63,970 nucleotides of DNA, taken from contig NZ_JACSZV010000039.1 in assembly GCF_014472415.1 (NCBI RefSeq), positions 1 through 63,970 on the forward strand, in the 5' to 3' direction. Origin of the DNA: Pseudomonas sp. N40(2020). GTDB taxonomy: Bacteria; Pseudomonadota; Gammaproteobacteria; Pseudomonadales; Pseudomonadaceae. Position 1 is the first letter of the stretch; every line of letters begins with the position of its first letter. This document shows positions 52,239-60,812 of the stretch, piece by piece. Below the pieces are notes generated by a model. That model ran no database searches and was not told the DNA's origin. It saw nothing but the letters and a program-made list of their open reading frames with translations. A program made the translations under genes and the position numbers.

Positions 52239-54215
52239 ATGTCTCAACCTCGCGCTCGGATCGCCTCACAGCTGGGTCTCGCGCTCGCCGTGATACTGGC
52301 GATTGTCATCAGCGGCAGTACAGTCTTTGCCTTACGTTCGCTGGATACTGCCAACCTCGCCACCCGTGAAGAGCACTTGGCCAGTGAGGCGCGTCTGCTC
52401 GCCGACCAACTGAGCACCTTCCACGGTACGCTGCGTGAAAGCACCCAGCGCCTGAGCGGGCTGTTCGAGAAGCGCTTCAGCGCAGGTTTGAGCATTCACC
52501 CGAGTGAGCCCGTGAGCGTGGCAGGCACTCAGACACCGGGCCTGCACCTGGGCAGCGAAGTGCTGAACAACAACTTCAAGGAAGTCGACGAGTTCAAGCA
52601 GATGACTGCCGGTGTCGCCACGCTGTTCGTGCGCAGTGGCGAAGACTTTGTCCGTGTCAGCACCTCCCTGACCAAACAGGATGGCAGTCGCGCCATCGGC
52701 ACCTTGCTCGATCACGCTCACCCGGCCTATGCGAAATTGATGGCGGGCCAGGGTTATGTCGGTCGCGCTCTGTTGTTTGATCGTTCCTACATGACTCAAT
52801 ACACCCCGGTGCGTGATAGCAGCGGCAAGGTGATCGCGGTGCTGTTTGTCGGCTTCGACTACACCGACGCGCAGAACGCCCAGTTCGACAATCTCAAGCG
52901 CTTCCGTATCGGCCAGACCGGCTCGTTGGCGCTACTGGATGAGCAAAACAAATGGCTGGTTGCCCCGGCGGGCGTACAAGCATTGGATCAGGCGGTTACG
53001 GTGATTGGCGGCCTGGCCAAAACCCCGGGCAAAGGCCAGTTCTGGAGCGACAAGGCTGAAGATTTCTACAGCGTTTCGGTGCCGTTCGACGGTGGGCCGT
53101 GGGCGGTCGTGGCGAGCATGCCGAAAGCCGAAATCCGTGCGGTGACCTGGAGCGTGGGTACGCAACTGGCCATCGGCAGTTTGCTGGCGATGCTGTTGGC
53201 GGTCGGTTCGGTGGTGTGGTTGCTTCGAAGCAAATTGGCACCGTTGAGTGATCTGGTGCGTCAGGCCGAAGCCTTGGGCGCCGGTGATCTGAGCGTGCGT
53301 CTGAACGTGTCGAGCAACGACGAAATCGGTCAACTGTCCCGCGCGTTCAACCAGATGAGCCAGGCGTTGTCGACCATGGTCGAGCACATCCGCCGCTCCT
53401 CGGAAGAGGTCAACCGCCGCGCGCAGGCGCTCTCCGGTTTGTCCGGCGGCGCTTACGAAGGCATGGAGCAGCAATCCGGCGAGATCACCAGCATGGCCGG
53501 CGCGGTTGAAGAATTCAGCGCTACCTCGCTGGACATCGCCGACAACATGGGCGCCACCCAGCGATTGGCTCAGGAAAACGCGCAGCAAACGCAAATTGGT
53601 CGCAGCTCGATGGAAGAGGCTTCGTCCTCTCTGGAGCAAATTGCAGGCGCGCTGAACACCACCGCCACCGTGATCAACACGCTTGGTCAGCGTTCCCAGG
53701 AAATCGGTGGCATCGTCAGCGTAATTACTTCGATTGCCGAGCAGACCAACCTGCTGGCGCTCAACGCAGCCATCGAAGCGGCGCGTGCGGGCGAGCAAGG
53801 TCGCGGCTTTGCGGTGGTGGCGGATGAGGTGCGTAACCTCGCGTCGCGTACTCGTCAGGCGACCGATGAAATCTCCGGCATGATCCAGAGCATTCAGCAG
53901 GAAACCGGCAACGCGATCAGCACCATGGAGCAGGGCAATGTGCTGATGCAGGAAGGCCTGTCGCGCAACGCCAATGTCGCTTCGGCGCTGGCGCGCATCG
54001 ACGAGCAGAGCCGTTCGGCGGGGCAGCAATTTGCAGCGATCACCACGGCGACGCAGGAGCAGAGCAGCACCGCGACGTTGCTCAGCAGCAACCTGCAAAG
54101 TATTGCGTTGGCCAACAGCGAGCAGCGTGAAGTGGTTTCCAACCTGGCCGTGACCGCCAAGGAGCTTGAGAAACTGGCGGCGGACTTGCGTTCCGAGGTT
54201 GATCGCTTCCGTTGA
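52239..54215 (+). CDS. Methyl-accepting chemotaxis protein
   Basis: A 658-aa transmembrane chemoreceptor. One membrane helix at about residues 12-30 (LGLALAVILAIVISGSTVF), a large periplasmic sensor (about 31-300; single Cache-type pattern ending RTQ-like VSVPFDGGPWAVVASMPKAE), a second helix (about 305-328, LAIGSLLAMLLAVGSVVWLL), HAMP (LGAGDLSVRLNVSSNDEIGQ) and a signalling domain with the conserved hairpin tip EQTNLLALNAAIEAARAGEQ then GRGFAVVADEVRNLA. AGGAG lies 6 bp before the ATG at 52239. The ligand is unknown. Confidence 0.93.
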   Translation: MSQPRARIASQLGLALAVILAIVISGSTVFALRSLDTANLATREEHLASEARLLADQLSTFHGTLRESTQRLSGLFEKRFSAGLSIHPSEPVSVAGTQTPGLHLGSEVLNNNFKEVDEFKQMTAGVATLFVRSGEDFVRVSTSLTKQDGSRAIGTLLDHAHPAYAKLMAGQGYVGRALLFDRSYMTQYTPVRDSSGKVIAVLFVGFDYTDAQNAQFDNLKRFRIGQTGSLALLDEQNKWLVAPAGVQALDQAVTVIGGLAKTPGKGQFWSDKAEDFYSVSVPFDGGPWAVVASMPKAEIRAVTWSVGTQLAIGSLLAMLLAVGSVVWLLRSKLAPLSDLVRQAEALGAGDLSVRLNVSSNDEIGQLSRAFNQMSQALSTMVEHIRRSSEEVNRRAQALSGLSGGAYEGMEQQSGEITSMAGAVEEFSATSLDIADNMGATQRLAQENAQQTQIGRSSMEEASSSLEQIAGALNTTATVINTLGQRSQEIGGIVSVITSIAEQTNLLALNAAIEAARAGEQGRGFAVVADEVRNLASRTRQATDEISGMIQSIQQETGNAISTMEQGNVLMQEGLSRNANVASALARIDEQSRSAGQQFAAITTATQEQSSTATLLSSNLQSIALANSEQREVVSNLAVTAKELEKLAADLRSEVDRFR

Positions 54216-54233
54216 TGTGCGCCTGAAATAGCT

Positions 54234-54323
54234 ATCGCGAGCAGGCTCGCTCCTACAGTGTCCGGTGCGAATCACAGATTTTGTGAAGACCCGGATCCCC
54301 TGTTGGAGCGAGCCTGCTCGCGA
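54234..54323. repeat. REP inverted pair, GAGCAGGCTCGC family
   Basis: TATCGCGAGCAGGCTCGCTC then CTACAG and the inverted copy CTGTTGGAGCGAGCCTGCTC then GCGAT. It lies between two genes in the same direction. Confidence 0.85.
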
Positions 54324-54434
54324 TTGCATCACTGAAGATCTTCGGCAGAACATGCGATCTGTCGATCTAATACACTTGCTGAAACGTTTCCGCAGCGCTA
54401 TAAAAATGGCACAACTCCAATAAAGGCTGCTGCC

Positions 54435-55649
54435 ATGTCCCCGCTCAAACTCGTCGCCGCACTCGGCGCACTGTCCGCTGCCTCCCATGCCATGGCTTGG
54501 GATTACGTCCTTCTCGATGCCAATAAGCCCGCGCAAAACTGGACCATCACCAGTGAGCAACTCGGCGTGAAAACCGACAAACCCTTCTCGGTAAGCCTGC
54601 GCACCTTGCATGGTGGGCGGCAGGAAGGTGTCAGCATCGTGGATATCGATAACGGTACGATGAAACTCTCGGTGGTGCCGACCCGTGGCATGAATGTCCT
54701 GCACGCCTCCGTTGGCAACGTGCGCATGGGCTGGGATTCGCCGGTCAAGGATGTGGTCAACCCGGCATTCATCGAACTCAACGGACGCGGTGGCCTGGGC
54801 TGGCTGGAAGGCTTCAACGAACTGGTGACCCGCTGCGGTTACGAATGGGTCGGCCATCCCGGCATGGACAATGGTGAGCTGCTGACCCTGCACGGGCGCG
54901 CCGCCAACATCCCGGCCAGCACTGTCACGCTGCACATCGATGAAGAACCACCCTACGCCATCAGTCTGCGCGGCGAACTGAAAGAGCAGGCGTTCAAGAA
55001 AGTCGACTTCACGGTCGTCACTGAACTGGTCACCGAGCCCGGCAGCGTGCGTTTCGCACTCAACGATAAGTTGACCAACAACGGCGATTATCCAAAGGAA
55101 TATCAGGCGCTGTATCACAGCAACTTCAGTACGCCGTTCCTTGAGCAGGGCGCCCGTTTTGCTGCGCCGGTGAAACAGGTCTCGCCTTTCAACGACAAGG
55201 CCAAGGGTGATTTGCCCGACTGGCAGACCTACCGCGCCCCGACCAAGGACTATGACGAAACCGTCTACAACGTCGTGCCCTATGCTGACGCCAAAGGCGA
55301 AACCCTGACCGTTCTGCATAACAAGGCCGGCAGCATCGGTGTTTCCGTCGGCTTCAACACCCAGCAGTTGCCGGTGTTTTCCCTGTGGAAAAACACTGAC
55401 ACCCAAGGGCAGGGCTATGTCACGGGACTGGAGCCGGGCACCAGTTTCTCCTACAACCGCCGCTATCAGCGTCCGCTGAATCTGGTGCCGACCATTGCGC
55501 CGAAGGAACACAAACAGTTCCAGATCAGCTACAGCCTGCTCGCCGACAAAAATGCTGTGGATAACGCCTTGAAGCGTGTAACCGAGATTCAGGCCGGGCG
55601 CGCAACCGAAGTGCGGCAGGCGCCACTGGTTGATCTGACCGAGCATTAA
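54435..55649 (+). CDS. Periplasmic DUF4432 / aldose-epimerase-like protein
   Basis: A 404-aa secreted protein. Signal peptide MSPLKLVAALGALSAASHAMA, cleaved after Ala-Met-Ala. The mature part has the beta-sandwich pattern of galactose-mutarotase-like DUF4432 proteins: LSVVPTRGMNVLHASVGNVR, WDSPVKDVVNPAFIELNGRG, GWLEGFNELVTRCGYEWVG, LHGRAANIPA, LYHSNFSTPFLEQGARF and GLEPGTSFSYNRRYQ. Likely a sugar-binding or sugar-modifying role in the periplasm, by fold only. It overlaps the end of the convergent yifB fragment by 4 bp. Confidence 0.87.
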   Translation: MSPLKLVAALGALSAASHAMAWDYVLLDANKPAQNWTITSEQLGVKTDKPFSVSLRTLHGGRQEGVSIVDIDNGTMKLSVVPTRGMNVLHASVGNVRMGWDSPVKDVVNPAFIELNGRGGLGWLEGFNELVTRCGYEWVGHPGMDNGELLTLHGRAANIPASTVTLHIDEEPPYAISLRGELKEQAFKKVDFTVVTELVTEPGSVRFALNDKLTNNGDYPKEYQALYHSNFSTPFLEQGARFAAPVKQVSPFNDKAKGDLPDWQTYRAPTKDYDETVYNVVPYADAKGETLTVLHNKAGSIGVSVGFNTQQLPVFSLWKNTDTQGQGYVTGLEPGTSFSYNRRYQRPLNLVPTIAPKEHKQFQISYSLLADKNAVDNALKRVTEIQAGRATEVRQAPLVDLTEH

Positions 55650-56233
55650 GGCGTCGCCGGCCGATACTGCAGCGCTTCGGCCAAGTGCTCACGCCTGATT
55701 GCATCGACTTGCTCAAGGTCCGCTAGGGTTCTGGCGACTTTGAGTAAACGATGGGCCGAGCGTAGCGACAACGTCAGTCGCTCACAGGCGGACTCCAGCC
55801 AGGTTTCGTCGGCTGTGGATAACTTGCAGTGTCTTTTCAGACCCGGCAGATCAAGAAATGCATTGGCGCAGCCTTGACGCTTTTGCTGTCTTTCACGCGC
55901 CTCGGCCACCAACGCCGCTGCGCTGGCGCTGTCCTCTCCCGGTTTCACCTGCGGATTCAACGCCGTCGCTTCCCGCGCCACTGTCAGGTGCAAGTCGATT
56001 CGGTCCAGTAACGGCCCCGACAGTTTGTTGCGATAGCGCTGCACCATGTCCGGCGTGCAGGAACACTTGCCGCTCGGCTCGCCAAGATATCCACAGGGGC
56101 ACGGATTCATCGCTGCCACCAACTGAAACCTCGCAGGAAAACGCACGCGATCCTTGGCCCGGGCAATCACGATATGCCCGGACTCCATCGGTTCGCGCAG
56201 TACCTCCAGCACCTTGCGATCAAACTCCGGCAT
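55646..56233 (-). pseudogene. comM: yifB/comM, C-terminal fragment, cut by the island
   Basis: About 195 residues of the Mg-chelatase-like ATPase YifB/ComM remain: PEFDRKVLEVLREPMESGHI, FQLVAAMNPCPCGYLG, LLDRIDLHLTV and the C-terminal Mg_chelatase_C domain ending LQYRPATP. Intact proteins are about 500 aa; the N-terminal about 300 residues, with Walker A, are missing. The break at about 56232 falls in the sequence that normally reads LFLDELPEF, i.e. at Walker B. Foreign sequence keeps the frame open to 56461, so a chimeric ORF exists, but without Walker A/B it cannot be an active ATPase. ComM aids branch migration in natural transformation in other bacteria. Confidence 0.88.
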
Positions 56234-56489
56234 TTTGCTTTTTACGTCATTCCGACTCAAATACTTGTCAAAAATGAAACTCAGATTGACTTGAATAGGA
56301 GACGATTTTCCACTCTTTCTAGGCCAGCCCGAAGGCTTTTTCGGGAACGCCAGCATCATCAATGCTGATGCTAGCCAGCAGTGCGGCATACCGGGGACGA
56401 ACCGTTCAACTGGAGCGATCTCGATTCTATGACGGGTGCTGTCCGCAAGCTCTCCGATCATTTCAGCGGCTTCGGATAGCTGAGATTAT
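56234..56489. other. Left junction of the genomic island
   Basis: From about 56233 rightward the sequence no longer matches yifB. Repeated GACTCAAAT/GACTTGAAT and CTTGTCA-like words lie in the first 60 bp, which could be transposon-end repeats, but no clear terminal inverted repeat or target duplication can be defined without the other end. Confidence 0.55.
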
Positions 56490-56771
56490 TTAGATTCCTA
56501 TTTCAGCTAGCTCAATTCGAATCCTTTCAAACAACTGCTCCTTGTTTGCAGTCTCGTTTGATGTGAGGTAGCCAGCGAAGATTATGCTCATGGGATGAAC
56601 CCCCAGAACATCTGCTATCTGCTCGATTTTATCTATCGACGCACTACCTCTCCCTGCCTCGAGGCTGCTTATGTATGGCTGACTCGGACCTAAGCTTTCC
56701 TGGGGAATGTTCCTTTTAAGTCGATATGACTTGATGGAGGTTCCAATGGCCCGCTTGAGTTCCAATCGCAT
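56490..56771 (-). CDS. XRE-family transcriptional regulator
   Basis: A 93-aa DNA-binding protein. The helix-turn-helix spans residues about 8-62: AIGTSIKSYRLKRNIPQESL, SQPYISSLEAGRGSASIDKI, ADVLGVHPMSI. The C-terminal 25 residues (ANKEQLFERIRIELAEIGI) are a likely dimerisation helix. ATG 56771 is preferred to the TTG at 56786. A palindrome 50-70 bp upstream (56822-56839) is a probable autoregulatory site. It is the first gene of the island and may control neighbouring genes. Confidence 0.85.
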   Translation of the reverse strand: MRLELKRAIGTSIKSYRLKRNIPQESLGPSQPYISSLEAGRGSASIDKIEQIADVLGVHPMSIIFAGYLTSNETANKEQLFERIRIELAEIGI

Positions 56772-56786
56772 GAGTGCTTCTCGCAA

Positions 56787-57225
56787 AAGGAACGATAAGG
56801 CCGGTCAACGCTGTTTTGTTCTATACTGTGCATAGTATAATTTGGCATCTCGTTCTGATTTTTACTGGATGGATACCATCTCCTAATGTGATTCGGCTGT
56901 GCCCTACACCTTACTGAGCCTTCGTTGTACACGTGATCAGTCCGCGCTAGCGAACATTAACGTTCTTGCTGGACATTTCGATCTCCATTCGAAGGGGCAT
57001 GATGATTTTAGATAGCTCTTCTGGTTTAGCGCTAAGAAGGTGAGGATCTACCACATTGAGAAGCAGCTTTACTTACGACCGGCCGCGCTTGCGCCACATT
57101 ACCTTTCGGCCGCGAAGCTTCGACGTAATGCGTTCTTCAGGGCGGGTCGCTAATTGCATTGAAAGGTTGTCTAAAAGCAAGCCAGACGGCAGCAGGCGAA
57201 TGGTATTTGTGAGATCGATACTTCT
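56787..57225. other. Island intergenic region
   Basis: Holds the XRE operator candidate and promoter on the minus strand; the middle (57077-57135) has a weak inverted structure ATTAC...GTAAT around CGGCCGCGAAGCTTCG. I see no gene. Confidence 0.5.
56822..56839. promoter_or_regulatory. Operator candidate of the XRE gene
   Basis: TATACTGTGCATAGTATA is a 6-bp inverted repeat (TATACT/AGTATA) with a 6-bp centre. On the minus strand it coincides with TATACT, a -10-like hexamer, so binding would block transcription. Confidence 0.6.
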
Positions 57226-57939
57226 ATGAAAACGAAGTCATCACGTTTGCCTATCTATATCGAATTGCCGGAGAGCACGCTACTTGAAGGCGGAACGTTT
57301 TTTGTCCGCTTGCAAACGCTCGATCAGCTGGATGAATTTTGGCGTAAGCATCGGGACAAATTTGCCTTCGCCTGTGAGGGAAAAATCTCCAGTGAACCGA
57401 GCTTTTTACACGAATATGAATGGGTGTTCGGCTCGTCGAAGGCTGCGGTGGTACGCACGGTTTTGCGCTGGGGGCAGTCAGGTATCGGCTGCGAGTTTTA
57501 TGACTGGGCGAAACATGATTCTCAAATGCACGAACTGTTTTTTCTGGATCGCGATGCTGAACGCTACTCCAAGATTGAAAAGGGCATCTGGTCAGAAAAG
57601 GATGAGGTGGATTTTCGCACCGATTGCGTTCGTCGATCTGTCGAGACATACCGGGGATGGTGGCGCTTTTGCAATCTACCCAATGGGTACAGTTCTAACG
57701 AATGGTTGAATGGCGGCCAGTGTTTCGAGGAATTGATTGATCCTCACATGGCCTATCAGGAGGTTGCGATCACACTCCAGGTGCAAGCGTTCGATGATTG
57801 GCGGCAATCCGATTTTTGGGAACTCGAATCCCATGATGGCGAAAGCATCGACGAGCTAATCCGGTACTGGAAGAATGAGCGTGCGGAACGCGGTGGCTAT
57901 TATGGTGACGAAAACGAATCCCCTGAGAGTATTAGCTGA
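57226..57939 (+). CDS. Unknown island protein (237 aa)
   Basis: A soluble, acidic, Trp-rich protein (237 aa, more than ten Trp). It begins MKTKSSRLPIYIELPESTLL and ends in an acidic tail (GGYYGDENESPESIS). No family recognised, no signal peptide, membrane helix or metal cluster. GTGAGA lies before the ATG. The high content of aromatic and acidic residues and the island location are compatible with an immunity or defence-associated protein, but no function can be stated. Confidence 0.72.
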   Translation: MKTKSSRLPIYIELPESTLLEGGTFFVRLQTLDQLDEFWRKHRDKFAFACEGKISSEPSFLHEYEWVFGSSKAAVVRTVLRWGQSGIGCEFYDWAKHDSQMHELFFLDRDAERYSKIEKGIWSEKDEVDFRTDCVRRSVETYRGWWRFCNLPNGYSSNEWLNGGQCFEELIDPHMAYQEVAITLQVQAFDDWRQSDFWELESHDGESIDELIRYWKNERAERGGYYGDENESPESIS

Positions 57940-58120
57940 GTTCGATTGCGCGCTTAGATAGGTGCTCGCTTACCTAATTCACAAAAGCAAAGGCCGAGCC
58001 TGCTTGTCGGTGAGCTTGCAGGTGCTCGAGCTTTAGGTGATTTACAGTGCAAAAAATTCGTCGGGATTAGCAAAGCTCAGAGCGGCTAGCCCGTTCACAG
58101 TTTCGTGAGAGGAGGAAAAC

Positions 58121-58339
58121 ATGACGATGCCGAGCGAGCGCACGCGAGCGCTCATTCAGACTCGAAACCTTCTGGTCGAACTAGCGCAGGATTCCGCGCT
58201 TTCAGAGCCTATTCGACGTCAGGCCCGCCAGCTTTTACGGCACTATCCAAATTCAAACGAGATACTGCGGGCAGGAAAGCTCGAAGAGCAAAGAATCGAC
58301 CGATTGACCGAGCCCTTCCTGAGCTCAAGTATCGATTAA
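58121..58339 (+). CDS. BPSL0761-family small protein
   Basis: A 72-aa protein whose N-terminus MTMPSERTRALIQTRNLLVE and RRQARQLLRHYPNSNEI match a small family named after a Burkholderia gene (BPSL0761), common on mobile elements. A strong ribosome-binding site, GAGAGGAGG, lies 8 bp upstream. Function unknown; helical, no enzyme motif. Confidence 0.78.
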   Translation: MTMPSERTRALIQTRNLLVELAQDSALSEPIRRQARQLLRHYPNSNEILRAGKLEEQRIDRLTEPFLSSSID

Positions 58340-58604
58340 CCGTATTGGCTCCAGGTAATTCGCCGCAGACCAAAGCTTATTCCAGATCCATGGATGCTTG
58401 AATCGCCCCGATTTTAGTAGACGCCTCCGTGCTAAAAGTGAGTGCAATCGCGAGGCCTGATCAACCAATTCATTAGCTGTCATAACGGCGTTTTCGGTCA
58501 GCGGCACTGATAAATTTCTGTTGAGGTAAAAGCTTCACTTAAAAGCCTCACAGTTATTTCATGTTCTGGAAAAACCCAACGGCTTCATGGCTCTGGATCC
58601 CTAA

Positions 58605-59192
58605 ATGTCCGTCACTAAGTCAATCACCATACGAATTCAGCACATTCCTAAGGGGCAGCCGTTTCTCGGTAGTCTTTTCGCGCAATTTGGCAGTCGCACA
58701 TCAGTAAACAAAGCGCTCTCTAGGCTTGTTCAGGCCGGCGCCCTTGAGCGTGTAGTGCGTGGTGCCTATATGCGGCCTAAAGCAACTAAGTACGTTGGCA
58801 ATGTACGCGCTAGCGCTCTGGCGGTGATGAGATTGTTGACTAAGGCAAACGGAGAGACTGTTCAAATACACGGAGCTGAAGCTGTTCGTTATATGGGGCT
58901 CAGCGCACAGATGCAGGTGTTGCCCATCTTTTACACCAGTGGGGCTACACGCCAAATCCATGTTGGGAATACCACCTTACGCTTACAACATGCATCAAAG
59001 GATCGCTTTCAGCACGCCGGAACCAAAGTAGGTGTAGCTCTTACGGCTCTTCACTACATCGGCAAGGAAGCTTTGTCTGTCGAGATAGCCTCACATATTC
59101 AAAAAGTGCTTGGCGAAGACGAATTTCAAACGCTCCAGGCTTGCCAAATGCCAGGTTGGATGAGAACTGCATTGACTCTTGCGAATATTTGA
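58605..59192 (+). CDS. AbiEi/DUF6088-like antitoxin-type protein
   Basis: A 195-aa protein. Residues about 5-75 form a winged helix with QFGSRTSVNKALSRLVQAGA and LERVVRGAYMRPK, typical of AbiEi/DUF6088 antitoxins, which repress their own operon. The C-terminal part (VQIHGAEAVRYMGLSAQMQV, FYTSGATRQIHVGNTTLRLQ) matches the AbiEi antitoxin domain. In the type IV AbiE system the next gene is a nucleotidyltransferase toxin (AbiEii). None follows here: 59193-59487 is non-coding on this strand. So it is an orphan, or an antitoxin left after loss of its toxin. Confidence 0.82.
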   Translation: MSVTKSITIRIQHIPKGQPFLGSLFAQFGSRTSVNKALSRLVQAGALERVVRGAYMRPKATKYVGNVRASALAVMRLLTKANGETVQIHGAEAVRYMGLSAQMQVLPIFYTSGATRQIHVGNTTLRLQHASKDRFQHAGTKVGVALTALHYIGKEALSVEIASHIQKVLGEDEFQTLQACQMPGWMRTALTLANI

Positions 59193-59487
59193 AGGGTGGC
59201 ACATGGTTCGTTACGCTATTGCCTGGGGCCTTTTTGCAGTTTGTTGCGATCCTAATCGGGCGAAATCAGAACCGCGCTGGCCGTCTGCTTTTGGCCGATA
59301 GCGGGCCTAGGCCGGTTGTCCGCTTCCTGCCAATAGCAACAAAGTCTTTTAGCGCAGTATAGAAATCAGTTTTAAGTTACAGCGTAAAGGACTCGTTTAT
59401 TTTCAACGCGTGAGCCGAGCTAAAAAAGAGTGAAGTCGATGAGGAGCGGCCCACAACATGCAACCAGGAGCAGTTGATCATTCTTGG
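59193..59487. other. Gap after the antitoxin-like gene
   Basis: No toxin gene. The stretch around 59270-59340 contains a GTCTGCTTTTGGCCGATAGC-type remnant often seen in Pseudomonas intergenic DNA. The rest shows nothing I can name. Confidence 0.5.
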
Positions 59488-60720
59488 CTACATATGTCTA
59501 TGTAAGATATCTGCAATTGCAAGACAGATATTCTCGTCAAGAGTAATGCTTACAATGCCATTTTTAGAGTGTACGGTGGCAGGGGTTTTAATAATTTCTC
59601 CTTGCCATATTCCTTTTTTAACTCCCATTCCATTTACGGTTATTATAAGTCGGACGTTATTAACTACAAATGGAGTTTCGAAGTAATCCTCAAGGAGCTT
59701 GGCGTCCGCCGTTCCTGATATTCGAGGGTCTGCTGTAGTGTTGTCCGTATCATATAAATTTACGAAGCGCTCAATTAGCACTCCGTCTGCTTTTGTGAAT
59801 AAAAACTTAAGGTCGAGATTTGTAAAATCTGTAATATCAACTTCGGTACTGCGGCAGCAAAATGTGAGAATGCTTAATAAAACTTGCGGGCTTTTGAACT
59901 TGCTGTTTTTCTCGTTATCAGGGATGTAGGTTTCTGATAGATGTAGGCGGGTTAGGTAGAGCTTATCGTTTTCATAGCACAGGTTTAAATCTAGTCGCGG
60001 TGGCATTGCTTTTGCGCCGCCAGATTTAAATCCATACCATTCATAGAACCCGCCAAATCGTTCATGTATTGGTGTGTCCGGCCTGCGCCCATTACTGGCA
60101 TCCGATTCATAGTAAAGCATGCTTGAGCACAATGACTCTGAAAGTTCCTCCGTCGGAGAGATTTTGTCCCAAATCCATTCTCCAATTTTTGTGAAGCGTA
60201 CGTCTTCTTGTAGAATTTTTGTCTGTAGCAGTTTACTTCCACTTCCAGCTAGATAACAGGTGCCGAAATTTTCTGTCTCAACGACCATTTCTGATCGGTG
60301 GATAAATGCTTGCTTCTGACCATTCCCATCAATCAGAACGCCCAAAACATGGAAACGTTTTGCCTTCTGCCCCATACTGATTAGTACGCGGTCCAGCATT
60401 TCATGATCGACCAAGGCACTAGGGTCGTAATGGCTCTTAGTATTAATTGCGTCTGATAGTGCGACCCAAAATTCGAAAGCCGGTTGGCAGTCGCCTGCAA
60501 AGGCCAGCATTCCACCACCGTTGGGAAGTGCGATAGTCTTTCGGGCCATTCGTACCAGATGGAACGGCCCATCAAGGTCTCGCCAGTCGGTTTGAACGAC
60601 TCCCAAGGAGGGGACCCAAATAGACTTAGATGCACGCTTATCCTGCCCGTCAGAAGTAATAAGACAGTCGGCGATAAGGTGCGGATCACTTTCATGGTTA
60701 ATTAGAGCAATTACTGTCAT
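59488..60720 (-). CDS. Proteasome/HslV-like Ntn-hydrolase domain protein
   Basis: A 410-aa protein. It begins Met-Thr; removal of Met would expose a Thr nucleophile. Counting that Thr as 1, Asp17 (in HLIADC) and Lys31 (in RASKSIW) fall where proteasome and HslV subunits have Asp17 and Lys33, and NGGGMLAFAGDCQPAFEF (residues about 67-84) fits the GT/AGD segment of that fold. This supports an Ntn-hydrolase core over about 1-200. The remaining about 200 residues are unfamiliar. HslV is about 175 aa and Anbu about 240, so this is a large variant. Base composition is AT-rich. It is last in a minus-strand set with the genes at 60813 and 61981. The substrate is unknown. Confidence 0.72.
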   Translation of the reverse strand: MTVIALINHESDPHLIADCLITSDGQDKRASKSIWVPSLGVVQTDWRDLDGPFHLVRMARKTIALPNGGGMLAFAGDCQPAFEFWVALSDAINTKSHYDPSALVDHEMLDRVLISMGQKAKRFHVLGVLIDGNGQKQAFIHRSEMVVETENFGTCYLAGSGSKLLQTKILQEDVRFTKIGEWIWDKISPTEELSESLCSSMLYYESDASNGRRPDTPIHERFGGFYEWYGFKSGGAKAMPPRLDLNLCYENDKLYLTRLHLSETYIPDNEKNSKFKSPQVLLSILTFCCRSTEVDITDFTNLDLKFLFTKADGVLIERFVNLYDTDNTTADPRISGTADAKLLEDYFETPFVVNNVRLIITVNGMGVKKGIWQGEIIKTPATVHSKNGIVSITLDENICLAIADILHRHM

Positions 60721-60812
60721 TTTTCTAGTGCGCTTCGGAGAGGGAGGCTGGATTAAGGGGGTAATATTTATTCAGTTATGATATTGATAGGGCTGACAGG
60801 GCAATAACCAGG

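Noticed and set aside
9418..54323. Repeated palindromes as a CRISPR array
   Set aside because: The repeats are dispersed, palindromic pairs with single spacers between arms; there are no regularly spaced arrays or cas genes.
52932..55646. 904-codon minus-strand frame across the chemoreceptor and DUF4432 gene
   Set aside because: Covers two clear genes on the other strand and an intervening REP pair, so it cannot be a gene.
59141..59362. 73-codon plus-strand frame overlapping the end of the AbiEi-like gene as the missing toxin
   Set aside because: Too short, begins inside the upstream gene, and has no nucleotidyltransferase motif.
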